56,765 bases of DNA from Bacillus sp. JCM 19058 (GTDB lineage Bacteria > Bacillota > Bacilli > Bacillales_H > Bacillaceae_D): positions 1-56,765 of the forward strand of contig BAXO01000027.1 in assembly GCA_001310555.1 (NCBI GenBank). The letters are read 5' to 3'. The first letter of the stretch is position 1, and every line of letters starts with the position of its first letter. The translations under genes and the position numbers were made by a program. Shown here piece by piece: positions 48,942-56,765 of the stretch. Under the pieces are notes generated by a model. It saw only the letters and a program-made list of their open reading frames with translations, had not been told where the DNA came from and ran no database searches.

Positions 48942-49237
48942 CTACATTTGCTTAAACTATACTATGAGCAGCCGCAGAGATCAATAGTTTTTTTTGTTTT
49001 TATTAATTTATTTAATTTATTTAAAGGAGTTAAAGATAAAGGCATGGAATAATGATGTGGAATAAAAAGATACAAATAACACCGATTGAATAAAAATAAT
49101 TATCGGAGGTGAATCCTTCACTTTATAAAACTCATGCTTGTCACTCGCTTAGACTCCACACAAAGCGTTAACCTGCACGAATGACCGTCATTGCTTTGAT
49201 GCACCACCTACTATCAAAACATAAAGGGGAATGAAAA

Positions 49238-50533
49238 ATGGGGATGAACAAAGTAATTCCGTTTACTATGCTTTTATTTTTTACCCTGTCTATGTTAGTT
49301 GGTTGTCAAACAGATCATGATGTCGGAATCGAGGAGAATGAGCCAATCACATTGACGATAATGATGTGGGATGGGTGGGGACAGGATTACGAAACATACA
49401 TTAAAGGAGCCGTGGAAGAGCATTTTCCACACATTACATTAGAGAATATAGGCGGCGATACCGGGAACCGGGATGCGATTGAAGATGCTTTAGCCTCCCA
49501 AATCGTTCCCGATCTCATTTTTGCTCACCGCCAAAACCACGTTGACCTTTTACGAGAATATGAATTAGGATACGATATGACCGAGTTAATCGAAAAGCAT
49601 GAATTTGATATTTCGCGGTACGATCCAGCTCATTTGCAGGAATGGTCATCCTGGTCCGATGGTGAAATCTGGTTATTGCCGTTAATGAGCGATCGGTATG
49701 CGTTGCATTACAATAAAGACATTTTTGACTTATTTGGGGTCGATTACCCAACTGACGGGATGACCTGGGAGGAAGTGATCGATTTATCTACACAGGTGAC
49801 CGGACAAAGAGATGGGGTACAATATCAGGGGCTGCATATATCCAATGTCGCTCATTTTCCTTTATCCCCTGTCGTCGGAAACTCGCAATTGATCGATCCG
49901 AATACAGACGAGGTTTTATGGACGGAGAATCCTTACGTCCGCGAGTGGCTCAGCATGGTTGAACGCGTCCATACGATGCCTGGCAATGAGTTTCCAGAAG
50001 GCGATTGGCACGCCTTTGCCGAAGCGAGAACACTAGCTATGGTTCCGCTCTGGCTGTGGATGGGGCTCCCCGAGGATATGAATTGGGATTTGGCGACGTA
50101 CCCGCAATGGGAGGATGCTCCGAATGTCGGTCCGTATGCAGACGGCTGGTCCATAGGCGTGACGGCGGCGAGCGAGCAAAAGGATGAAGCCTTTGAGGTA
50201 CTGAAATTTTTGTATGAGGATGAACAGGTTATGTATATAGGTGACAGCCCGATGCATGCTCCTTTTCCACATTTACACGAGGATGGCTACTCGATCGAGC
50301 ATTTGGAGGACGAACGGTTTTCCAAATTTTTAGACAAAAATTTGGAAGCGCTTTTTCAATTAAAGCCTTCAGGCGGTCCTGAGTCCCGTTCGAAATACGA
50401 CGTCGGTGCTCTGCCACAAATCGAAAATGCTGCGAACGAATTTCTCGAATCTGAGCTGGATATAAACTCCTTCCTTCGCGAGATGAAGGAAATGGAGGAA
50501 ATTAGAATTAAAGAAGAGAAAGCACGGGAGTGA
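49238..50533 (+). CDS. Orphan solute-binding lipoprotein 1
   Basis: 431 residues, intact; start ATG 49238 (AAAGGGGAATGAAAA upstream). Lipobox MLVGC (Cys about 23). Family 1 sugar-binding protein: TIMMWDGWGQDYETYIKGAV, EEHFPHITLENI, HYNKDIFDLFGVDYPTDGMTWEE, DGWSIGVTAASEQKDEAFEV. It is clearly paralogous to 54828-56159 (shared EEHFPHITLE, NKxIFDLFG, DYPTxGMTWxx, GxRDGVxYxGLxxSN). No permease genes are adjacent on its strand. It could use the permeases at 50.9-52.7 kb or ones elsewhere. Confidence 0.82.
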   Translation: MGMNKVIPFTMLLFFTLSMLVGCQTDHDVGIEENEPITLTIMMWDGWGQDYETYIKGAVEEHFPHITLENIGGDTGNRDAIEDALASQIVPDLIFAHRQNHVDLLREYELGYDMTELIEKHEFDISRYDPAHLQEWSSWSDGEIWLLPLMSDRYALHYNKDIFDLFGVDYPTDGMTWEEVIDLSTQVTGQRDGVQYQGLHISNVAHFPLSPVVGNSQLIDPNTDEVLWTENPYVREWLSMVERVHTMPGNEFPEGDWHAFAEARTLAMVPLWLWMGLPEDMNWDLATYPQWEDAPNVGPYADGWSIGVTAASEQKDEAFEVLKFLYEDEQVMYIGDSPMHAPFPHLHEDGYSIEHLEDERFSKFLDKNLEALFQLKPSGGPESRSKYDVGALPQIENAANEFLESELDINSFLREMKEMEEIRIKEEKARE

Positions 50534-50916
50534 GGCAGCTACGGAAGGAATAAGGCTTGCAAGCGAACAAGCCCGAGCACCCGAATCAAGTGAAGGGCCC
50601 GGGCTTGTTGATTCTTTTTGATATTTGATTCCTGCTGCAGTAGGGGGAAATAGAAATGGATAGTAAGAATCACCTTTAACAAAAGATGATTTTAACATTG
50701 TCTTAAATCTGGCTCAAAGGTAACCACCTGGGCCTTGGCCCTCATTTCCATAAATTCTTCATGATACACCCCCGTGATGAATCAAACGTTGATTCAAGCG
50801 TGTTCTCCGCTCTCCGGTAGGTAATCTCCTTTATAAACTCCGGCTAGTGCAAATGTCCCTAGTTTGTTTCGCTTATCTGTAAACTAGCAACGTCCTTCCA
50901 GCTACGACCGATGCTC
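50534..50916. other. Intergenic region between convergent genes
   Basis: Besides the terminator there is no supported gene in these 380 bases. Confidence 0.5.
50567..50619 (+). terminator. Terminator of orphan lipoprotein 1
   Basis: AACAAGCCCG / CGGGCTTGTT stem (50567-50576 and 50600-50609) followed by GATTCTTTTT. Confidence 0.8.
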
Positions 50917-51783
50917 TTAACCCTTTGTGCCAGTAATCACAATTCCGCGAATAAAGTGCTTTTGCGCCAAGAAAAATAGAACGAGCGGCGGTGTGACGGC
51001 CATGACAGAGGCAGCCATGAGTAAGTTCCAAGGGGTTCCCCCCATCTCAGCCGTCAGGTTTGCTAAGCCTAAAGACAACGGATACTTTTCGACGGTATGC
51101 AAATAAATGAGCGGTCCCATTAAATCGTTCCAGCGAAACATGAATTCCAAAATACCGGCTGTCGCCAATGCGGGAATCGACAAAGGTAGAATGATGCGAA
51201 AGTAGATCGTAAAATACCCACCACCGTCTATCTTTACAGCTTCATCTAACTCACGCGGAATCCCTAGGTAAAATTGTCTCAACAGAAAAATAAGAAACGC
51301 ACTCGCTGCAAAAGACGGGACCACTAACGGTAAATAAGAATCGACCCAGCCCAGCTGATTGAACAACAAATATTGCGGAATCATCACCACTTGTGGCGGC
51401 AGCATCATCGTGCTGAGCACAACCGCAAATAAAATGGTACTCCCCTTCGCACGCAAACGCGCAAAGCCAAAAGCAACAAAGGAGGAGGAAAATGCGGTCG
51501 CAAACACTGTGACTGCCGTATACCAGACCGTATTCCAGAGATAATTAGCGAACGGAGAAATGCGAAAGACTTCGAGATAGTTTTCCCATTGGATCGACGA
51601 TGGGATCCACGTTTGCGGAATTCGGTGAATTTCGCCCATCGTTTTCAACGATGTCGTCAGCATCCAAAATACCGGGAATAAAAATAATAGGAGCACGAGC
51701 GTCAGTAAAATATAAATGACGAGCTTCTCTCCAGGGCTTCGCTCTCCGTAGGCATACAGCTTCTTTCTTCTTAACCACTTCAT
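50917..51783 (-). CDS. Sugar ABC permease, MalG type
   Basis: 288 residues, intact; start ATG 51783 (MKWLRRKKLYAYG) after GGGGGTGAGG; a GTG three codons earlier is possible. Helix 1 EKLVIYILLTLVLLLFLFPVFWM, EAA loop RELDEAVKIDGGGYFTIYF then RIILPLSIPAL, tail AQKHFIRGIVITGTKG. MalG/AraQ-type half of the third sugar importer. Confidence 0.85.
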   Translation of the reverse strand: MKWLRRKKLYAYGERSPGEKLVIYILLTLVLLLFLFPVFWMLTTSLKTMGEIHRIPQTWIPSSIQWENYLEVFRISPFANYLWNTVWYTAVTVFATAFSSSFVAFGFARLRAKGSTILFAVVLSTMMLPPQVVMIPQYLLFNQLGWVDSYLPLVVPSFAASAFLIFLLRQFYLGIPRELDEAVKIDGGGYFTIYFRIILPLSIPALATAGILEFMFRWNDLMGPLIYLHTVEKYPLSLGLANLTAEMGGTPWNLLMAASVMAVTPPLVLFFLAQKHFIRGIVITGTKG

Positions 51784-51795
51784 CGGCCTCACCCC

Positions 51796-52736
51796 CTACC
51801 TTTTCGCTTCGTATTCATAATAGACAAACCGTTTGGAGAGCCAGAGCGCGAGCATCGTCAAAATAAAAATAACGATAAACAATATCCATGCCTGCGCAGA
51901 GGCATAGCCCATACGAAAGTCGCAAACGCCGTCTCAAATAAATAGTACACGTAAAAATACGAATTCCATTCCGGACCGCCTTTCGTAATCACGTAGGCTT
52001 GGGTAAAAATTTGAAAGGAGCTAATAATCGCAATGACTGAATTAAATAAAATGACCGGTGATATTAAATGAACGGTAATTTTAAAAAAATTGTCTCAGCT
52101 TCCCGGCGCCGTCAATATCAGCGGCTTCATATAGCTCTTGCGGCAATGTTTGCAAGCTTGCTAAAAAAAATAATCATCGTGCTCCCTAACGCCGTCAGTT
52201 GCATTAACACCATCGACGGAATGACCATCGAAGACGAATGAAACCAGCCAAGCCCCTGAACGCCAAAAAAAATCGTAAAGAAGCGAATTCACAACCCCGA
52301 AATCCGGATTCAAGAGCCACGCCCATAGAAACGCGACTGAGACGCCGGAAATAATCGACGGCGCGTAGTAAAATGTCCGAAAGAACGCCTGTCCTTTTAC
52401 CTTTTGATTTAACAAAACAGCAAGTATGAGTGAACCGATGATCGTAAACGGAACCGCAAGCAGTACGTAATACCCTGTGACCATCAACGATTTGTAAAAT
52501 AAACTGTTCTGGAACAACTGAATATAGTTTTGTAGACCATGAAACGTTGGTGCCGAGATGACATCATACTTCGTAAAGCTCAGTATAAGAGAAGCAATCA
52601 TAGGCCCACCGGTAAATAGCAGTGTGCCAAGTACCCAAGGAGATACGAAAATCCAGAAAGCCCGTGCTTCCCGCGTCCTTTCCGGATTTTTGATTTTATG
52701 CGGCGGATTGACTGTTACTTTTGTTCCTGTGGTCAT
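51796..52736 (-). CDS. Sugar ABC permease, MalF type (frameshifted)
   Basis: About 310 residues when repaired; start ATG 52734-52736 after [46 protein letters not shown], then across several frames [20 protein letters not shown] (EAA loop), [37 protein letters not shown] and [18 protein letters not shown], ending [12 protein letters not shown]. Breaks: A8 52265-52272, A8 52163-52170, A7 52085-52091 and one near 51917. Stop TAG 51796-51798 just before the MalG gene. Confidence 0.8.
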
Positions 52737-52807
52737 CTGATTCACCCCATCATTCCGGCTATTCCCCTGCCCAAGAGTTTTCATAGTAGAGGAATAGCCG
52801 CCATTTA

Positions 52808-54136
52808 CTAGTCTAAGCTACGAAGCTCGTTCTCAATGATTTCAAACCCATCTTCGACCGTGCGGCTACCATCATAGACCGACGGCATCGTTTGCTCGAT
52901 CACCCTGCGAATGCTGCGGAAGGATTCGATTTGATGATTATCAGACCCTCTACCGTATCCTTGCAAACCTTCGTGTACGGCGCGAACCTCATCCGCACTC
53001 ATATCCGTTTGTTCTGCCATCATGTCATACCATTCCTCTAGCAATTCTGAATGAACAGGTGTTGCTCCTGTTATCTCCATATACGACCTAGCCCCGTGCT
53101 CGGCGCTAATTAGAAATTTGAGAAATTCCCATGCTTCATCCGGGTGCTCCGTACCTGCACTAATACTCCACGGATCGACATAGATGGACGCCTGTCTTCC
53201 TTCCACGAAAGGCAACGCAGCAATCCCCCACTCAAACTCAGCCGCTTGCAGGTTTGAGAATGCCCACCCGCCATTCGTCGTCATCGCAACCTTCCCGCTT
53301 ACAAATGGATCGCCGATTTCCGTCAATGCTTCTGATTGGGAAGGAGTCGGCGAAATACCCCTTTGAATTAAATCAACATGCGCCTGAATGGCTTCGATAT
53401 TCCGTGGGTTACTTAAGAGCTGTGGCTCGCTCATCGCTCCATTTTCGTAATCGTCAGCACTTAAGAAATCTCCACCGAACAGCCACGACTGCTTATTCGT
53501 TTCATCATTGCTCATAAAACCGAAAATTCGCTCACCAATATCACCCGATTCAGTTGTCAGCTCTTCTGCATACTCAACCATCTTCTCCCAGCTCCAAGAT
53601 TCGTCATTCCAATCTACGGTCGGATAGTCGAGCCCTGCCTCATCAAACAATTCCTTGTTATAAAACAAATACGTACCAAAATTCAAAAACGGAATCCCAT
53701 ATTGCCTATCGTCCACTTGGTAGAGTCCAAGAATATCTTCGTCGATCCCCTCAACCGTTTCCCGCTCCTTCTCAAGATAAGGAGTCAAATCCATAAGCGC
53801 ATCCATTGCCTGAAAGGTTGGAAAACCAGCATGATTCCAGTTTGGATTCCATACATCCGGAGGGTCCCTCCCGCGATTAACGTTTGTAGCCGTTGATCAA
53901 CATCATCATACGGTACTTGCTGAACGCTCACCTTAATATGCGGATGCTGCTCGTTAAACTCCTCGATCACTTGATTTACCCAGGGCTCCCGAATCGGACT
54001 GCTCGTCACCAGCCATGTTAGCTCAACAACCTCTCCGGATTCGCTCTGCTCCGTCCCATTATCGCTGCAGCCGATTGCAGCGATAACGGCCAGAACACCG
54101 ACGATACCGACCGCGAACCTTCTTTTTTTTCAACAC
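52808..54136 (-). CDS. Sugar ABC solute-binding lipoprotein (frameshifted)
   Basis: About 440 residues when repaired; start GTG 54136 after GGGGGAAG. Signal peptide KKRRFAVGIVGVLAVIAAIGC (lipobox AIGC), then VVELTWLVTSSPIREPWVNQ, FNEQHPHIKVSV, FYNKELFDEAGLDYPTVDW, WEFLKFLISAEHGARSYM. Breaks: T8 54123-54130 in the signal peptide and one missing base near 53872 (restores RDPPDVWNPNWNHAGFPTF). First gene of a SBP-MalF-MalG operon; sugar unknown. Confidence 0.84.
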
Positions 54137-54496
54137 TGTTGCTTCCCCCTTTTTATTCTCGCTCTTAAGTTACGCACGAATGGAAACAATACCGTTTTTT
54201 TATACCACCACCCTGCCTACCAATTTCAAATAGATTGTCTAATTTCAACATTTATATGTACTTGTCTACTTCAATATGCCGCCATCAGAATTTAAATTAC
54301 ATAATTTTTAATTTTTTATTGAAATTTTATTTCAAAACATTCACACTCATTGAAAGGAAACAGCCGTCATCTACGCACAAGTAAAACCTTTCTTGGACAT
54401 AAAAGGATATCAAGCTGTTGCCTAGCCTCTTAAAATGCCGCAAGTGTGCACAATTTCGCAAGCTGAAGGCATAATTGGATGTAGAATACAAAGAAA
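54137..54496. other. Intergenic region
   Basis: Very AT-rich promoter-side DNA upstream of the third importer. No gene found. Confidence 0.4.
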
Positions 54497-54531
54497 AAAA
54501 GCGCTCTGAGCCTAGACGCTCAAAGCACTCT
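54493..54531 (-). terminator. Terminator downstream of rbsC remnant
   Basis: Minus strand: AGTGCTTTGAGC / GCTCAGAGCGCT (G-U pairs allowed) with a 6-base loop, then T7. It sits 27 bases after the remnant stop, so it was probably the terminator of that lost operon. Confidence 0.7.
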
Positions 54532-54557
54532 TATTTGCTGCGCCTCAATTGCTGAGG

Positions 54558-54662
54558 TCACTGACGTTTTATCCGATCGAGTAAGGCAGCGATGACGGTA
54601 ACAACACCTTTGACGACTAGCTGCACATAATCGTCGCCATTCATTAAAATAAGCCCGTTACT
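54558..54662 (-). pseudogene. RbsC-type sugar permease C-terminal remnant
   Basis: Minus-strand reading SNGLILMNGDDYVQLVVKGV then VTVIAALLDRIKRQ and stop. It matches the final helix and tail of ribose/xylose ABC permeases (NGLNLxGVSxYxQxVVKGxxIxxAVLLD). The other 280 residues are absent and a stop precedes it, so it is the tail of a deleted gene, still followed by its terminator. Confidence 0.6.
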
Positions 54663-54827
54663 TTATTGGACCGTAAACCCACTCCGGCATGTACTTCGCT
54701 TCCTTAATGAGCCTCCCTCTTCGTACTGACACACTGCAGGGTCTTACCTTCGCCTACCCTCCCGTATATCCCCGGAGTGTCCCTGCCTCTATAAAATCCT
54801 TACGACAATTAGTACTTCATCTAATAA

Positions 54828-56159
54828 CTACTCAATTGCCTTTGCTTCTTGAATCGCAATTTCACCTTCCTCTGCTGCAATTCGTAAATATTCATTGCGA
54901 TCGAGTCCTGACTCTGCATAGTCACCCATATTTAATTCTACGTAACTATCCCAAGGACTGATTTGCTCAGGAGGTGGAGCTGTAGGATTAGTAAAGATTG
55001 AAGGGATATCTTTATTATGTGTTGATTCATAATCCTGGAAAAACTCGTGCAAAATTTCTTCGTTTTTATTGACTGGTCCAAGTCCCATACGTGATGCAAA
55101 AACTTGATACTCATCCTCGGTGAAGAAGGTAATCACATCAAATGCTGCATCCTTCACCTCGCTATGAGGATTAATCGATAATGGAATAATGTTAGGAAGA
55201 TGGGTGACTGGATCACGATCTGAAAAGACAGGCATTGCAGTTACATCCATATTAAGTCCTTCATTTTCCTCAGCTTCGGACCACCACTCAATTCCTTGAA
55301 CAAAATTAAGTAGCATGGCTGTCGTTTGCTCTTCATGAAAGCGAGACGCTCCAAAGTAATTCTCGTCACCATATCCTGGCAAGTTTATAATGTTATCAAT
55401 TAACTCTAAATACATGGACAATTCAGGTTGATCAAGCATAACTTCTCCTGTCTCAGGATCAGTTTTGTTTACCGAAAGTTGCAAAAGAGGTATCGACGTA
55501 TTACTTAAATCTAAGCCGCGATATTCAACTCCATCCCGTTCTCCCGATACGGATCGTGCCAATTCAAGTGCATCATCCCAAGTCATGCCAGCTGTAGGAT
55601 AGTCTTCACCAAATAAATCAAAGATCTCTTTATTGTAAAATAAAACATGGTATATGGCTTCATAAGGCATACCTAAAAGTCGTTGCTCTTCAAAATCCCT
55701 TGCCCGTAAGGCATCAAGGAATACTGGATTAATATGGCTCAGATCATAATTATGTTTGTCCACCATTTCATCTAAATCGTATTCCAATTCGAAGTATTCT
55801 AAATCTCGTTGTGATACTTCAAAGAAAATATCGGGTGATTGTCCAGTCGCAAAGAGTTCTTCTAATGAGTCTCTACCAGAACCTGACTGAATTTGTTCGA
55901 GAGTAATATGAGGAAAATGCTCTTCCACCGGATTCTTAAATCGCTCATTAAACATTTGTTCTTCCCAATGAACTTGGACTTGTACCGTTACAGGTTCCTT
56001 TTCTTCTTCATTCGCTTCCGCTCCTCGATCGCTAGCAGCCTCCGCACTTGCATCTACCTGTTCCGATGAATTCTCTTCTTCACTAGAACAAGAGAGCAGC
56101 AACATTCCAAAAAGAACGATCACTAGAGGAATAAAAGTATTTCTTGTAGGCGATTTCAT
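54828..56159 (-). CDS. Orphan solute-binding lipoprotein 2
   Basis: 443 residues, intact; ATG 56159 after AAAGGAG. Lipobox LLLSC (Cys about 24) and a very acidic linker (SSEEENSSEQVDASAEAASD). Mature part paralogous to 49238-50533: EEHFPHITLEQIQSGSGRDS, FYNKEIFDLFGEDYPTAGMT, SGERDGVEYRGLDLSNTS. No permease gene is adjacent. The RbsC remnant downstream belongs to another transporter class, so it is not its partner. Confidence 0.82.
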   Translation of the reverse strand: MKSPTRNTFIPLVIVLFGMLLLSCSSEEENSSEQVDASAEAASDRGAEANEEEKEPVTVQVQVHWEEQMFNERFKNPVEEHFPHITLEQIQSGSGRDSLEELFATGQSPDIFFEVSQRDLEYFELEYDLDEMVDKHNYDLSHINPVFLDALRARDFEEQRLLGMPYEAIYHVLFYNKEIFDLFGEDYPTAGMTWDDALELARSVSGERDGVEYRGLDLSNTSIPLLQLSVNKTDPETGEVMLDQPELSMYLELIDNIINLPGYGDENYFGASRFHEEQTTAMLLNFVQGIEWWSEAEENEGLNMDVTAMPVFSDRDPVTHLPNIIPLSINPHSEVKDAAFDVITFFTEDEYQVFASRMGLGPVNKNEEILHEFFQDYESTHNKDIPSIFTNPTAPPPEQISPWDSYVELNMGDYAESGLDRNEYLRIAAEEGEIAIQEAKAIE

Positions 56160-56765
56160 AAGAGATTCTCCTTTTTACATTCGAATGTGTTAAAGCGTAA
56201 TCAACTCTTCCGACAGATCAACTTCCTCTACTTGTTTGGCTTATTCATATACTACTTTTTAACACTTTGACAGCAACAATTCGGATAAAGGTAATTATTG
56301 AAGTAGACACAACAGTCGTCATTTTTTCGTTCTCACCCCATCATCAAAAGTGATTATCTTGTCAGTATGTACAACCGTCTCATTTTTTTCTTTAGTAGCA
56401 TCACCGCCATAAAAAATAAAACTTAACAGCAGGTTCTGTCGCTGTTACTTTATACTGTAGCAACCCATTGTAAAACCACTGTAAAATCTAAGTAAATTCT
56501 CAACTTGATTTTAAAACCAAGGGTGACGCTTCGAGGATTGATGGGCCACATCCTTTGAATTCCCTTAACGTTGAAAACCCTTCAACGGTTTCTTTCCACG
56601 GCACAGCAAAAGTTCGGACATCTTAATTTTTAGTAGTTCTTGAATTGAAGGGCAGGCTTATGTCATTGCAATATTTCTACACAAAACGTAGATATTATAC
56701 ACTAGAATCAATTTCATCATTCAATGATAGAGTGTAAGATCCGAAAACGATCATTTGATCATTGA
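56160..56765. other. Right-edge intergenic region
   Basis: Upstream DNA of orphan lipoprotein 2. A possible minus-strand promoter (TTGCTG, 16-base spacer, TAGTAT) lies near 56250-56280. No gene supported to the window end. Confidence 0.35.

Larger units (their letters stand above)
48669..49237. other. Divergent control region between iol operon and lipoprotein gene
   Basis: Contains two AAGCGCTT operators and a 14-codon open frame at 48826-48870 (MTALSFIRKIKESA) with AAGGAG upstream, whose stop overlaps the first operator. Its reality is uncertain. Confidence 0.4.

Overview
The window looks like chromosomal DNA of an alkaliphilic or halotolerant Bacillaceae bacterium (Shouchella/Alkalihalobacillus-like). 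The evidence is the gene families (HssRS, MhqR, YesMN, LplBC-type ABC permeases, CcdA/TlpA, PbuG under a purine riboswitch, an iol cluster), strong AGGAGG-type ribosome sites, CcpA-like operators, and lipoproteins with Glu/Asp-rich mature N-termini. No rRNA, tRNA, CRISPR array or transposase gene was seen. The species is inferred, not proven.

Reading caution: at least 25 genes are broken by one-base indels, most of them at A/T runs of 7-8 where removing one base restores a full-length family protein. I therefore list these as CDS over their full restored extent, give the break points, and keep the label pseudogene for true remnants (SDR, VOC and NUDIX fragments at the left edge and an RbsC C-terminal fragment near 54.6 kb).

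Layout. 0-1.4 kb: gene remnants and a type I toxin-antitoxin-like locus. 1.7-4.7 kb: a secreted DUF4309 protein, a small P-loop kinase and a cytidine/blasticidin-type deaminase. 4.9-7.9 kb: a sugar ABC cassette on the minus strand. 8.2-12.3 kb: a five-gene redox/signalling operon (unknown membrane protein, CcdA, TlpA, response regulator, histidine kinase) facing a small cytochrome-oxidase-I-like protein and hssRS. 15-18 kb: guanine riboswitch, pbuG and chrA. 18.3-21.6 kb: quinone/electrophile defence genes (mhqR, an MhqD-like esterase, an SDR, a WrbA-like quinone reductase) with two MhqR-like operators. 21.9-22.7 kb: a sugar isomerase.

23.8-36.2 kb is an acidic-polysaccharide locus. An LplABC-like importer and a cytoplasmic DUF4962/heparinase II-III lyase lie on the minus strand. 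YesN/YesM, KdgF, an SDR, KduD and KduI lie on the plus strand. Together they form a route from oligosaccharide import through unsaturated uronate to 2-keto-3-deoxygluconate.

36.6-37.8 kb holds a DinB-family gene behind a short leader peptide with competing hairpins, then a second type I toxin gene with a convergent antisense RNA. 38.2-48.7 kb is a myo-inositol operon (Na+/solute symporter, iolG, iolB, iolC, iolA, iolD, iolE, second Gfo/Idh dehydrogenase) with LacI/CcpA-type palindromes upstream. 49.2-56.2 kb has a third sugar ABC cassette flanked by two paralogous orphan solute-binding lipoproteins. None of the three ABC cassettes carries an ATPase gene, so a shared MsmX-like ATPase elsewhere is likely.
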